From QAMH01 sp900556425 (GTDB taxonomy: Bacteria > Actinomycetota > Coriobacteriia > Coriobacteriales > QAMH01), in assembly GCA_902475535.1 (NCBI GenBank), contig CABRZR010000008.1, positions 1 to 64,000 of the forward strand: DNA of 64,000 bases. The letters are read 5' to 3'. This document shows, piece by piece, positions 1 through 7,600 of the stretch. Position 1 is the first letter of the stretch; each line of letters opens with the position of its first letter. The position numbers were made by a program, and so were the translations under genes. The notes under the pieces are model-generated. The model worked only from the letters and a program-made list of their open reading frames with translations, was not told where the DNA came from and did no database searches.

Positions 1-1051
1 GGAGACCGACGAGCCCTATCCCCTGCGCATGGCGATGTTCCACTGCTCCAACGTGATTGGGCCGGCCATCACATCTGCACCTCAACGCTGGTATGCGGCC
101 CTAAAGGAGAAGATGGAGTTTTGCTTCGCGCTAGAGCCAATGCACAACGCCACCACGATGGCCCTTTGTGACTTGGTACTTCCATTGGCCACCTGGGCCG
201 AAGGTGACGCGACAGTTGATACGAACTATGCCCTGAACACTTCCCAATATGGCTGCGTTAATAAGGCGGTTTCGATTGGCGAGGCAATCTCGGATGTCGA
301 GTTTGTCATCACCATGGGCAAACGTACGCATCCTGAGTACTGGGACCAGTTCGAAGGCCCACAAGATTTTCTCGTGAAGACGGGGCTCGTTCCCAATGGC
401 CTGTCGTGGGAGGAATTCTCAAGTGCGGTAACGGTTCCTTCCGATGAGCCCTATCGCAAGTATGAGCTGGGAATGCTGCGCCCCGATAAGCAGCCGGGAT
501 TCATGACTGGCACTGGACGCGTAGAGCTCTACAACAGCACTTTTGACCTTTACGGGGACGATCCGCTTCCGTATTTCAGCGAGCCTGCCTACAGTCCTTA
601 TTCGCAGCCGGATCTGGCAAAGGAATTCCCTCTTATTCTTACGACGGGTGCTCGTACGTACGCATCGTTCCATTCCGAGCATCGACAGGTTCCCAGCCTG
701 CGCCAGATTGTGCCGGAACCCCTCTTTGAGCTGAATCCCGAGACTGCTGCAGAGCTGGAAATTCAGGAAGGCGACTGGTGTTACATCGAGACCCCCTTTG
801 GTCGATGCCAGCAGAAGGCTCATATCACCCCTTGCATCGATAAACATGTGACGCATGCCATGCATGGATGGTGGTTCCCAGAGGAAGATGGGGAGCTTCC
901 TCATCTATTTGGCAATTTCCGCTCCAACATCAATACGACGATGCCTCATAAGGTGAATGGGAAGCTTGGGTTCGGCGATTGTTTCAAGAGCATGATTTGC
1001 AAGGTTTACAAGGTGGAAGACACCGACGATATCAATCAGGAGGAGATGTAA
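1..1051 (+). CDS. Molybdopterin oxidoreductase (DMSO reductase family), C-terminal part
   Basis: The reading frame is open from base 2, so the gene begins before the window; about 349 C-terminal residues are present. The text matches the end of bis-MGD oxidoreductases: a stretch resembling domain III (ALCDLVLPLATWAEGDAT) and the C-terminal molybdopterin dinucleotide-binding domain (FPLILTTGARTYASFHSEHR, then LNPETAAELEIQEGDW). Such enzymes reduce or dehydroxylate small substrates during anaerobic respiration. The stop overlaps the start of the iron-sulfur gene by one base (TAATG), so the two are co-translated subunits. The substrate cannot be told; Coriobacteriia encode many paralogues, including catechol dehydroxylases. 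No membrane anchor gene follows in the window. Confidence 0.9.
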   Translation, partial: ETDEPYPLRMAMFHCSNVIGPAITSAPQRWYAALKEKMEFCFALEPMHNATTMALCDLVLPLATWAEGDATVDTNYALNTSQYGCVNKAVSIGEAISDVEFVITMGKRTHPEYWDQFEGPQDFLVKTGLVPNGLSWEEFSSAVTVPSDEPYRKYELGMLRPDKQPGFMTGTGRVELYNSTFDLYGDDPLPYFSEPAYSPYSQPDLAKEFPLILTTGARTYASFHSEHRQVPSLRQIVPEPLFELNPETAAELEIQEGDWCYIETPFGRCQQKAHITPCIDKHVTHAMHGWWFPEEDGELPHLFGNFRSNINTTMPHKVNGKLGFGDCFKSMICKVYKVEDTDDINQEEM

Positions 1052-1698
1052 TGACTAAGATCGCGCTGCTCATCGATTATGGGTACTGCTCCGGATGCCA
1101 TAGCTGCGAGCTGGCTTGTCGCAATGAGTTGGAACTGGGCTTGAACGAGTGGGGTATCAGGGTTCTGGAGGATGGTCCGCGAAAGCTCCCCAATGGGACT
1201 TTCCAATGGGATTACGTTCCCCATCCCACGGATCTATGCACTGGATGCGCTGAACGCGTGGCCGAAGGCCTGGCTCCCGCATGTGTCCAGACTTGCCAGG
1301 CAAAGGTTATGTACTACGGTACTCCTCAGGAAATGGCGCAGAAGATGGAGGAGATCGGCGAAAACGTAATGATGTATCTCGTTGGCGGCGAGCTCTCGGC
1401 AGAACGAGCCGTAGCCTATGACTTTGACGTCGAGAACTCCAGCTATACCGGTCCCGAAGCCGCCGATGAGAAGACGGACGATGAGAGCTCAAAGGCCGAC
1501 ATGTACTATCTGTGGAAGTATTCCTTTGGCAAGGAATGGGAGCTCATCGAAAAGTCGCCACTCAAGGAGCTGCTGGAAGAGCGCAAGCGTCAGCTTGGTA
1601 TCGAGAAGGCTGCAGCCCGCGCCTCGAATTACGGTGAAGACTTCATGTACAAGATTACCGATTACATTCCTAGTAAAGAGGAGATGCTGGAAATCTAA
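1051..1698 (+). CDS. 4Fe-4S ferredoxin-type electron-transfer subunit
   Basis: A 215-residue partner of the upstream molybdoenzyme. Two cysteine groups are visible: CSGCHSCELAC near residues 13-23, and CTGC followed later by CVQTC around residues 66-86. This is fewer than the four clusters of classical DmsB, so it is a reduced DmsB/HycB-like electron shuttle. The C-terminal half (residues 110-215) is acidic and charged, without further Cys motifs. The start at 1051 has the Shine-Dalgarno CAGGAGGAG at 1037-1045 and overlaps the upstream stop. It probably passes electrons from a quinol or ferredoxin donor to the Mo centre. Confidence 0.88.
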   Translation: MTKIALLIDYGYCSGCHSCELACRNELELGLNEWGIRVLEDGPRKLPNGTFQWDYVPHPTDLCTGCAERVAEGLAPACVQTCQAKVMYYGTPQEMAQKMEEIGENVMMYLVGGELSAERAVAYDFDVENSSYTGPEAADEKTDDESSKADMYYLWKYSFGKEWELIEKSPLKELLEERKRQLGIEKAAARASNYGEDFMYKITDYIPSKEEMLEI

Positions 1699-1724
1699 GT
1701 CTTTCGTACGAAAGGATGTCTTCC

Positions 1725-2003
1725 ATGGCACCGGGTGCATTTCATCCCTGCAGTCCCTACTGTGGTTACTGCAAGCCTCCGAAAATGCAGAGGCGAGTGT
1801 GCCAGAAATGTGGAAAACCGGATCTCCAGGATGAAGCGGCAGAGGCGTGCGCATATTGTGGTGCGCCTCTGCCACCACCCCCTCAACCCGTTCCGGCTCT
1901 CTGCGTGTTGCTCGAAGAAGTCTGCGCAAGACCCTGTGTGCGAGGCATCAAGGGGGAAGGGTTGCTTCCACCGGACGGATGTCCCTATCACACTCCTGTC
2001 TGA
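1725..2003 (+). CDS. Small cysteine-rich (zinc-ribbon-like) protein
   Basis: A 92-residue protein starting at the ATG at 1725, chosen because GAAAGGA at 1710-1716 lies 8 bases upstream. It carries about twelve cysteines, many as CxxC pairs: CSPYCGYC near residue 9, CQKCGKP near 26, CAYCGAP near 41, then scattered Cys to the end, and a run of five prolines. CxxC pairs with glycine resemble rubredoxin-knuckle zinc ribbons. It follows the oxidoreductase pair by 26 bases on the same strand, so it may assist cofactor insertion or stability. I recognise no named family; function unknown. Confidence 0.6.
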   Translation: MAPGAFHPCSPYCGYCKPPKMQRRVCQKCGKPDLQDEAAEACAYCGAPLPPPPQPVPALCVLLEEVCARPCVRGIKGEGLLPPDGCPYHTPV

Positions 2004-2047
2004 GTCTAGTGTGCAGACAATATTCTATTCGGTATAGAGAAACTGTC

Positions 2048-2084
2048 AGATGCGTCGGGGATTGTCCCTGGCGCATCTCTGTCT
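2048..2084 (+). terminator. Possible terminator of the oxidoreductase operon
   Basis: AGATGCG (2048-2054) pairs with CGCATCT (2072-2078), with an inner GGGGA/TCCCT stem, followed by a weakly T-rich tract. The T run is poor, so this is tentative. Confidence 0.4.
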
Positions 2085-2128
2085 TGTCGTATAGCGGGAT
2101 AAAGGGCGCCTGTCATTCACGTTTGCCG

Positions 2129-2134
2129 TATAAT
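2129..2134 (+). promoter_or_regulatory. -10 box of the metG promoter
   Basis: A perfect TATAAT lies 35 bases before the GTG start of metG. No convincing -35 hexamer is visible at 16-18 bp spacing. Confidence 0.55.
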
Positions 2135-2169
2135 CAACGATTTGTCAGCTACGAGCGAAAGGCTTCTTC

Positions 2170-4206
2170 GTGCACGAACGTCCCGAATTTCCCGAGCGCG
2201 CCGTCGTCACGGCGGGCATGCCCTACGGTAACAAGGGCCTCCACTTTGGCCATATCGCCGGCGTCTTCGTGCCGGCCGATGTCTACGCCCGCTTCCTGCG
2301 CGATCGCATCGGGTCGGATAACGTGCTGTTCGTGAGCGGCACCGATTGCTACGGTTCTCCCATTAACGAGGGTTACCGCAAGCTCGTCGAGGCCGGCGAG
2401 TTTGATGGCAGCATCGCCGATTACGTGCAGATGAATCATGACGCGCAGAAGGCCGCACTCGACGCCTATGACATCAGCCTCGACATCTACGAGGGAAGTG
2501 GCATCGGACTTTCCGGCATCAAACAGCAGGAGATGACCGATGCCTTCATCACGCGCCTCTACGACAATGGCTGGCTCGAGAAGCTTTCCACGCCGCAGTT
2601 CTACGATGCGCAGGCGGGCACCTTCCTCAACGGTCGCCAGGTCATCGGGCGTTGCCCCGTGCAGGGCTGCAAGTCCGAGAAGGCCTACGCCGACGAATGC
2701 GACCTGGGTCACCAGTACGATCCGGTCGACCTCATCGCACCCAAGTCGGCGCTCACGGGTGAGACTCCCGAGATGCGCGAGGTGAGTAACTGGTATTTCG
2801 AGTTGCCGCGCTTCCATGACCTCATCGCTGCGCATATCGAGCAGATCGCGGGCCAGTGCGGCACGCGCCGGGTGCTCGTCGACGAAGTCGAGTCCTTTCT
2901 CGCGCCGCCCATCATCTACGTTCAGGAAAAGTTCGCCGACGACTTCGTCGCCATCGAGGCAGAGCTGCCGCCGCACTCCGTGCTGCCGGCTGAGAAGGGC
3001 AAGAGCTCATTTGGCGTGGAGTTCGCGAGCATTGTCGAGCGCGAACGCGCCGTCGAGGTCATGCATGCTCACGGCCTGCGTTTCCGCACGGGCAAGACAC
3101 TCGTTCCCTTCCGTCTCACCGGCAACATCGAGTGGGGCGTGAAGGCTCCGGATCTGGACGGCACGCTGCCAGATGCCACGGTGTGGTGCTGGCCGGAGTC
3201 GCTGTGGGCGCCCATCGCGTTTTCGCAGGCGGCGCTCGAGGAGAGCGGCCGTGATGCGAGTGATTGGCGCGCCTGGTGGTGCTCGGATGACGCGAAGGTC
3301 TACCAGTTCATCGGACAGGACAACATCTACTTCTACGGCGTCGCGCAGACGGCGTTGTGGCAGGGCACGCAGGCCGGTCACGAGCCGCGCGTCGATGGCA
3401 CGGGCGACGAGCTGCGCCAGACGACGCTCGTTCCCAACTACCACATCCTCTTCATGGGCAAGAAGGCTTCGAGCTCGGGCGCGATCAAACCGCCGATGGC
3501 CGCCGAGCTGCTCGATTACTATACGCCTGAGCAGCTACGCTCGCATTGGATTTCACTGGGCCTGGGCGTCAAGCCCGCGAGTTTCTCGCCCAAGGTGCTC
3601 GACCCGAACGCCAACGAGAAGGCACCCGACTCTGTCCTCAAGGAAAGCGCACTGCTCACCAACATCTTCAACCGCATCGCGCGCTCGTGCTTCTACACGG
3701 CGCAGAAGCACTGCGACGATCGCCTGCCGCTGGGTGGGCCGAGCGAGGACGTGCGTGCCGCGTGCGAGCAAGCGGTACTCGAATACGAGGCACACATGGC
3801 CTGCTTCGAGATGCACGCGGTGATGGCGCAGATGGACGAGTTCTTGCGTGGCATCAACAAGTGGTGGGCGAGCGAGAGCCGTAGCGCGCTTGCCGAGGAT
3901 GCGCCCGAAGGTGCCGTCGAGGCGCTGCTGCGCGACGCGTTCCATTATCTGCGCTGCGCCACGCTGCTCATGCATCCCATCGTTCCACGTGGCTGCGAGC
4001 TCATCTTCGAGCATCTCGCCATCGAGCCGAAGGGGGAGGCGCGCGCCTGTGATGCGGGCTTCTTCAACTGGTGTCACGTCTTCGAGTCCATCGATTTCTG
4101 GGCTACCGATGAGGAGCGTGCCGTGGGAAGCAAGGCGCTCAAGGAGCTACCGCCGCGTTTCGACTTCTTCAAGAAGCATCCCAGTCAGTACGAGGATATG
4201 GCATAA
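2170..4206 (+). CDS. metG: Methionyl-tRNA synthetase, divergent
   Basis: A class I aminoacyl-tRNA synthetase of 678 residues that charges tRNA-Met in the cytoplasm. The HIGH signature reads HFGH at residues 25-28, after VTAGMPYGNKG. FVSGTDCYGSPI, the Zn knuckle (CPVQGC then CDLGH near 160-180) and YQFIGQDNIYF are all in MetRS order. The KMSKS loop is degenerate: K432-A-S-S-S replaces K-M-S-K-S, so the second lysine is missing. There is no C-terminal EMAP/tRNA-binding domain. The start is GTG with CGAAAGG 7 bases upstream. No other metG lies in the window, so I cannot tell whether this is the housekeeping enzyme or a paralogue. Confidence 0.82.
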   Translation: MHERPEFPERAVVTAGMPYGNKGLHFGHIAGVFVPADVYARFLRDRIGSDNVLFVSGTDCYGSPINEGYRKLVEAGEFDGSIADYVQMNHDAQKAALDAYDISLDIYEGSGIGLSGIKQQEMTDAFITRLYDNGWLEKLSTPQFYDAQAGTFLNGRQVIGRCPVQGCKSEKAYADECDLGHQYDPVDLIAPKSALTGETPEMREVSNWYFELPRFHDLIAAHIEQIAGQCGTRRVLVDEVESFLAPPIIYVQEKFADDFVAIEAELPPHSVLPAEKGKSSFGVEFASIVERERAVEVMHAHGLRFRTGKTLVPFRLTGNIEWGVKAPDLDGTLPDATVWCWPESLWAPIAFSQAALEESGRDASDWRAWWCSDDAKVYQFIGQDNIYFYGVAQTALWQGTQAGHEPRVDGTGDELRQTTLVPNYHILFMGKKASSSGAIKPPMAAELLDYYTPEQLRSHWISLGLGVKPASFSPKVLDPNANEKAPDSVLKESALLTNIFNRIARSCFYTAQKHCDDRLPLGGPSEDVRAACEQAVLEYEAHMACFEMHAVMAQMDEFLRGINKWWASESRSALAEDAPEGAVEALLRDAFHYLRCATLLMHPIVPRGCELIFEHLAIEPKGEARACDAGFFNWCHVFESIDFWATDEERAVGSKALKELPPRFDFFKKHPSQYEDMA

Positions 4207-4218
4207 TACCGGTCACGT

Positions 4219-4303
4219 GCCCGAGTGGCGGAATGGCAGACGCGACGGTCTCAAAAACCGTTGTCCTCTGGGCGTGTGGGTTCGACTCCCACCTCGGGCA
4301 CCA
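4219..4303 (+). tRNA. tRNA-Leu(CAA)
   Basis: Class II tRNA with a long variable arm. The acceptor stem GCCCGAG/CTCGGGC closes at 4219-4225 and 4293-4299; the anticodon stem ACGGT/ACCGT holds the loop CTCAAAA, giving anticodon CAA (reads UUG). The T loop is GGGTTCGACTCCC, and the 3' CCA is encoded. It lies 12 bases after metG. Confidence 0.95.
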
Positions 4304-4319
4304 AAAGACGACATCATGA

Positions 4320-4350
4320 AATGTGACAGGGGCCTGGCCCCTGTCACATT
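4320..4350. repeat. Palindromic repeat, family A (GTGACAGGGG variant)
   Basis: A 31-base palindrome with 15-base arms (AATGTGACAGGGGCC and its complement) around a single central base. It lies between tRNA-Leu and nhaA, just before the nhaA Shine-Dalgarno. It resembles the TGAGACA/TGGGACA palindromes found elsewhere in the window. Confidence 0.8.
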
Positions 4351-4364
4351 CTCAGGAGCTTCTG

Positions 4365-5978
4365 ATGACCAACCAACATGACGATACTGACGCGCGCGAG
4401 GACTTCTCCGACACGCCCATCATTCCCGGTCCCGATAATCCCGACCCCGACGGGCTGTTCATCGCCGAGGTGCAAGGTCGCAACAAGCGGCTGCGTCAGC
4501 TCATCCAGTTCACGCACTCCTCGACCAAGGCGGCCGCCATCATGCTCGTGGCTGCCATCATCGCGCTCATCGTTGCCAACACGCCAGCGCACGGGCCCTT
4601 CCTCGAGTTCTGGCACACGCAGGTCTCCATCGGCATCGGGCCCTTCCACGGCGAGATGTCGCTTGCGCATATCATCAACGACATCTTCATGGCCGTGTTC
4701 TTTCTGCTCGTGGGCCTCGAGATCAAGTACGAGATGACGGCCGGCGAGCTCACCAACATCCGCCAGGCCATCCTGCCGATTCTCGGCGCGCTGGGCGGCG
4801 TGCTTGCGCCCATCGCCATCTACCTCGCGTTCAACGCCTCGCATCCTGAGGCATTCATGGGCTGGGGCGTGCCGACCGCGACCGACATCGCCTTTGCCCT
4901 CGGTATTCTGTCGCTTCTGGGCAGCCGCGTGCCCAACGGCGTGCGCGTGTTCCTCTCGACGCTGGCCGTCGCGGACGACATTATCGCCATCCTCGTCATC
5001 GCCATCTTCTATGGCGAGAGCCCCGATCTGTTCTGGCTGGCTGCTGCCGCTGTCGTCTTCGCCGCGCTCATCGTCATGAACCGCATGCACGTCTATTCGC
5101 TCGTACCCTACGTGCTCGTGGGCTGCGTGCTGTGGTTCTGCGTGTTCTCTTCGGGCATTCACTCGACGATTGCGGGCGTGCTGCTCGCGTTTGCCATTCC
5201 GTCGGGTTCGCGCGTCAACCTCGACAACTTCTTCGACTGGTCCAACAAGCGCCTGCGCATGGCCAATAGCTTCTACGAGGGTGACGAGACGCCGCTCGTG
5301 GCACAGAAGGACTACATCACCACGGTCTCGAGCCTGAGCAAGATATCCAAGCAGGCAGTGCCTCCGGCCACGCGCCTTGAGCACAAACTCTATCCGTGGG
5401 TGTACTTCCTCATTCTGCCCCTGTTTGCGTTGACCAACGCCGACGTTGCGGTGACGGGGCTCGACCTCGCGACGGTCACGTCTTCGCCGGTCGTGCTCGG
5501 CGTGTTCTGCGGCTTGGTGCTTGGCAAGCCCATTGGCATCATGTTGTTCAGCTTCATCACGATCAAGACGAAGATTGCGAAGTTGCCCGAGTTCGTGACC
5601 TGGCGTCACATGTTTGGTGCGTCGGTGCTCGGTGGAGTCGGCTTCACGATGGCCATTTTCGTGGCAAATCTCGCCTATACGGATGCGATGCTCATCACCG
5701 AGGCAAAGCTCTCGATTCTGGTTGCGTCGACGGTTGCCGGCATCGTAGGCTTCGTGCTGCTGTTCCTGCAAGCCAAGGCAGACCAGAAGCGCGGCATCAG
5801 CTATGTCACCGTGGTGCCCGACGACGGCAACGTCTCGCATGCGGATGCCGAGATGGGCCGCGATTCCGAGGAGCTCGTCGATTCGCTGGGTGACGAGGAG
5901 CTTTCCGAGCGCATGCGGAAGGCGCATGAAAGCGCGACCGTACCCGGCGAGCTCAAGATCGAGGTCAAAGACGTGTAG
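4365..5978 (+). CDS. nhaA: Na+/H+ antiporter NhaA
   Basis: A 537-residue membrane antiporter that exports Na+ or Li+ in exchange for H+, for pH and salt homeostasis. Diagnostic motifs are PTATDIAFALGIL near residue 165 and LAVADDIIAILVIA near 205, whose paired aspartates form the ion site. About a dozen hydrophobic segments run from residue 55 to about 475. The N-terminal tail (about 45 residues) and the C-terminal tail (about 55, acidic) are cytoplasmic and longer than in E. coli NhaA (388 residues). The start at 4365 is supported by AGGAG six bases upstream. It stands alone between the tRNA and a small-RNA gene. Confidence 0.95.
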   Translation: MTNQHDDTDAREDFSDTPIIPGPDNPDPDGLFIAEVQGRNKRLRQLIQFTHSSTKAAAIMLVAAIIALIVANTPAHGPFLEFWHTQVSIGIGPFHGEMSLAHIINDIFMAVFFLLVGLEIKYEMTAGELTNIRQAILPILGALGGVLAPIAIYLAFNASHPEAFMGWGVPTATDIAFALGILSLLGSRVPNGVRVFLSTLAVADDIIAILVIAIFYGESPDLFWLAAAAVVFAALIVMNRMHVYSLVPYVLVGCVLWFCVFSSGIHSTIAGVLLAFAIPSGSRVNLDNFFDWSNKRLRMANSFYEGDETPLVAQKDYITTVSSLSKISKQAVPPATRLEHKLYPWVYFLILPLFALTNADVAVTGLDLATVTSSPVVLGVFCGLVLGKPIGIMLFSFITIKTKIAKLPEFVTWRHMFGASVLGGVGFTMAIFVANLAYTDAMLITEAKLSILVASTVAGIVGFVLLFLQAKADQKRGISYVTVVPDDGNVSHADAEMGRDSEELVDSLGDEELSERMRKAHESATVPGELKIEVKDV

Positions 5979-6066
5979 AAGGCCAGACCCCCTGATGCAT
6001 GTGTTGGCTTAATGGGGAAAAGGCAACGGGCGAATGTCAAGACTGTTTCTTGCCGTAGATAGTATG

Positions 6067-6072
6067 TATAGT
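6067..6072 (+). promoter_or_regulatory. -10 box for the small RNA gene
   Basis: TATAGT about 7 bases before the inferred 5' end of the RNA at about 6079. The -35 region is weak (TGTTTC-like). Confidence 0.45.
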
Positions 6073-6078
6073 ACGTAG

Positions 6079-6280
6079 TGCTTCATCCTCTGACCCGGCT
6101 TATTGCGATGGACCGATGGCAATTCTATGGGATCCCGAGATCTTGGGTCGGAAAGGTATCCCTCGTTACGACGGTGGGGAAGCTGGAACGCCCAGTGTGG
6201 GAGCCCACCTTACAGGGTGGGTTCATCCTACCGGCAGGGGATGGGGTTGACCTAAGGGGCTGCTTCGGCAGCCCCTTTTG
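6079..6280 (+). ncRNA. ssrS: 6S-like small RNA (candidate ssrS)
   Basis: A noncoding stretch bounded by a TATAGT box and a strong intrinsic terminator. TCATCCTCTG near the 5' end can pair with CAGGGGATGG near the 3' end, and CCGG/CCGG extends it, giving a 6S-type closing stem. A GCCCACC..GGGTGGGT hairpin lies on the 3' strand, where 6S RNA has a small hairpin beside the central bubble. Length to the closing stem is about 165 bases, close to the usual 180-200. 6S RNA sequesters sigma-70 RNA polymerase. The identification rests on architecture only. Confidence 0.5.
6254..6279 (+). terminator. Rho-independent terminator
   Basis: Perfect stem AGGGGCTGC/GCAGCCCCT with a TTCG loop and a TTTT tail, at the 3' end of the putative 6S RNA. 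Confidence 0.9.
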
Positions 6281-6309
6281 CGTTTACGGGGTCGGGATGC
6301 TGGCTATCT

Positions 6310-6545
6310 GGCCATAGGGGCGCATTATGTGGCAACAGCTACACGATGCGCCTCGTTTTGTGGTGTGGTGACCGGCCCTGCGACCACGAGAACGCATTTT
6401 GTGGCGAAAGTGCCCCGGAATGGGGTGTGGTGGCCGTCGGAGCGGTCATCAATGCCCAATGCTTGGCAGGAGTTCGAAGGCTTGCCTTGTTTTGTGGTGT
6501 GGTGGCTTGGCCTGTGACCATAGGGGCGCATTGTGTGGCAACCCG
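6310..6545. repeat. Degenerate intergenic repeats, TTTTGTGG type
   Basis: ACCATAGGGGCGCATT[AG]TGTGGCAAC occurs at about 6310 and again at about 6518. TTTTGTGGTGTGGTG occurs near 6356 and 6492, and a third diverged copy (CGCATTTTGTGGCGAAAG) lies near 6393. No credible gene is present in this stretch between the small RNA and moaE. Confidence 0.6.
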
Positions 6546-6585
6546 CTGTGGTACACTCTGCTCAAAATTCTGCGCTAGTGAGGAT

Positions 6586-6604
6586 AATGGGACAGTGTCC
6601 CATT
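6586..6604. repeat. Small palindrome ahead of moaE
   Basis: AATGGGACA and TGTCCCATT are perfect 9-base arms around one central G. It ends three bases before the moaE Shine-Dalgarno GAGGAGG (6608-6614). It belongs to the GGGACA palindrome type and could occlude the ribosome site or mark a start-proximal hairpin. Confidence 0.6.
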
Positions 6605-6619
6605 TGTGAGGAGGAAGCA

Positions 6620-7012
6620 ATGAAGGAATCACCGTCCATGGATCAGTGGCTTGCCGAGGCCAAGGCCGACGAGAGCGCACCGCGCTGCGGCATGTATCTT
6701 GCGCATAACGGCACCGTGCGCGAGCTGCCCAAAAAGCTCGTGCGCGAGGGCGTCGATGACGGCACAAAGGTTACGGGCATGAACTTTAGCTATGATGCCG
6801 CTGCCGTGGATGCTGCCGTGGAGGAAGCACTCACGTGGCCGGGCATCGAGTACGTGCGCGTATGGCTCAACGAGGGCACGCTGTCCGTGGGTGACGACAT
6901 CATGTACGTGCTCATCGGTGGCGACATTCGCCCCAACGTGATTGACGCGCTCCAGAATCTCGTTGGCAAGATCAAGAACGAGATGGTGCAGGAAGTCGAA
7001 ATCGCGGGCTAG
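6620..7012 (+). CDS. moaE: MoaE-like molybdopterin synthase large-subunit homologue
   Basis: A 130-residue protein resembling MoaE, which with thiocarboxylated MoaD converts precursor Z to molybdopterin. Visible matches are the N-terminal beta region (CGMYLAHNGTVREL), the central segment ending in VRVWLNEGTLSVGDDIMYV (equivalent to the HRIGxLxxGDxxV motif of MoaE), and a C-terminal helix of the RPNVIDALQNLVGKIK type. The usual catalytic KKE motif is not clear, so activity is uncertain. The ATG at 6620 is preceded by GAGGAGG. Its presence fits the molybdoenzyme at the window start and modD at 45743. Confidence 0.62.
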   Translation: MKESPSMDQWLAEAKADESAPRCGMYLAHNGTVRELPKKLVREGVDDGTKVTGMNFSYDAAAVDAAVEEALTWPGIEYVRVWLNEGTLSVGDDIMYVLIGGDIRPNVIDALQNLVGKIKNEMVQEVEIAG

Positions 7013-7108
7013 CCCCTGCGGACGACGGCGTCTGCCAGGATTGCTCCTGCACCGAACTTGTGCAGGTAACGGCTTTCTTCTAGGGCAATGTTTTTCTTGT
7101 GGCGAGAA

Positions 7109-7114
7109 TATAAT
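7109..7114 (+). promoter_or_regulatory. -10 box of the cold-shock gene
   Basis: TATAAT lies 115 bases before the csp start, implying a leader of about 108 nt, the usual arrangement for cold-shock genes whose 5' UTR is a thermosensor. ATTCTAGAAT immediately follows as a perfect palindrome. Confidence 0.5.
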
Positions 7115-7228
7115 TATTCTAGAATGTAGATAACGTGATTGGCACGTGTTTTAAGCGCTTGCTTGGGCTTGGCCGCCCGGTTTGCGTGTATTGGAGCTCC
7201 TAACGGGGCCAAACGAAAGGCGTTTCAA

Positions 7229-7432
7229 ATGGCTGAAGGTACGGTTAAGTGGTTCAATCCCGACAAGGGCTACGGCTTCATCTCTCGTGAGGATGGCGAC
7301 GATCTGTTCGTGCATTTCTCCGAGATTCAGATGGACGGCTTCAAGACTCTTGACGAGGGCGACAAAGTCAACTTCGAGGTGACGACGGGCCAGAACGGCA
7401 AGCTGCAGGCGAGCAACGTCACCAAGGCTTAA
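7229..7432 (+). CDS. Cold-shock protein (CspA family)
   Basis: A 67-residue single OB-fold nucleic-acid chaperone. It has the RNP1 motif KGYGFIS and RNP2 motif DLFVHFS, plus the initial GTVKWFNPDKGYGF signature. Length is typical (65-70). The start at 7229 follows CGAAAGG by eight bases. The gene is monocistronic, with a long leader and its own terminator. It binds single-stranded RNA and DNA and melts structure during cold or growth transitions. Confidence 0.96.
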   Translation: MAEGTVKWFNPDKGYGFISREDGDDLFVHFSEIQMDGFKTLDEGDKVNFEVTTGQNGKLQASNVTKA

Positions 7433-7455
7433 GTTCTCGATTCATACTGACGCCT

Positions 7456-7484
7456 AAAGGGCTCCGCGCAAGCGGGGCCCTTTT
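7456..7484 (+). terminator. Terminator of the cold-shock gene
   Basis: AGGGCTCCGC pairs with GCGGGGCCCT (one wobble) around a GCAA tetraloop, followed by TTTT. Confidence 0.85.
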
Positions 7485-7510
7485 CGTTTGGGTAGCGCGC
7501 CTGGTCTTGG

Positions 7511-7600
7511 AAATGAGACAGGTGCTCAGAAATGAGACAGGTGCTCAGGGACGTTGTCTCATTAAAAATGAGACAACGTCCCTGAGCACCTGTCTCATTT
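7511..7600. repeat. Palindromic repeat, family A
   Basis: A partial direct copy (7511-7529) is followed by a palindrome with perfect 34-base arms, 7530-7563 and 7567-7600, separated by AAA. Arms begin AAATGAGACAGGTGCTC. The right arm contains the stop codon of queH (complement of 7595-7597). Confidence 0.9.

Noticed and set aside
4344..5927. 527-residue minus-strand open frame opposite nhaA
   Set aside because: His/Arg/Glu-rich composition and no motifs; nhaA on the plus strand is unmistakable.
6078..6317. 79-residue frame over the small RNA region
   Set aside because: No ribosome site; the stretch has RNA structure and a terminator inside the supposed gene.
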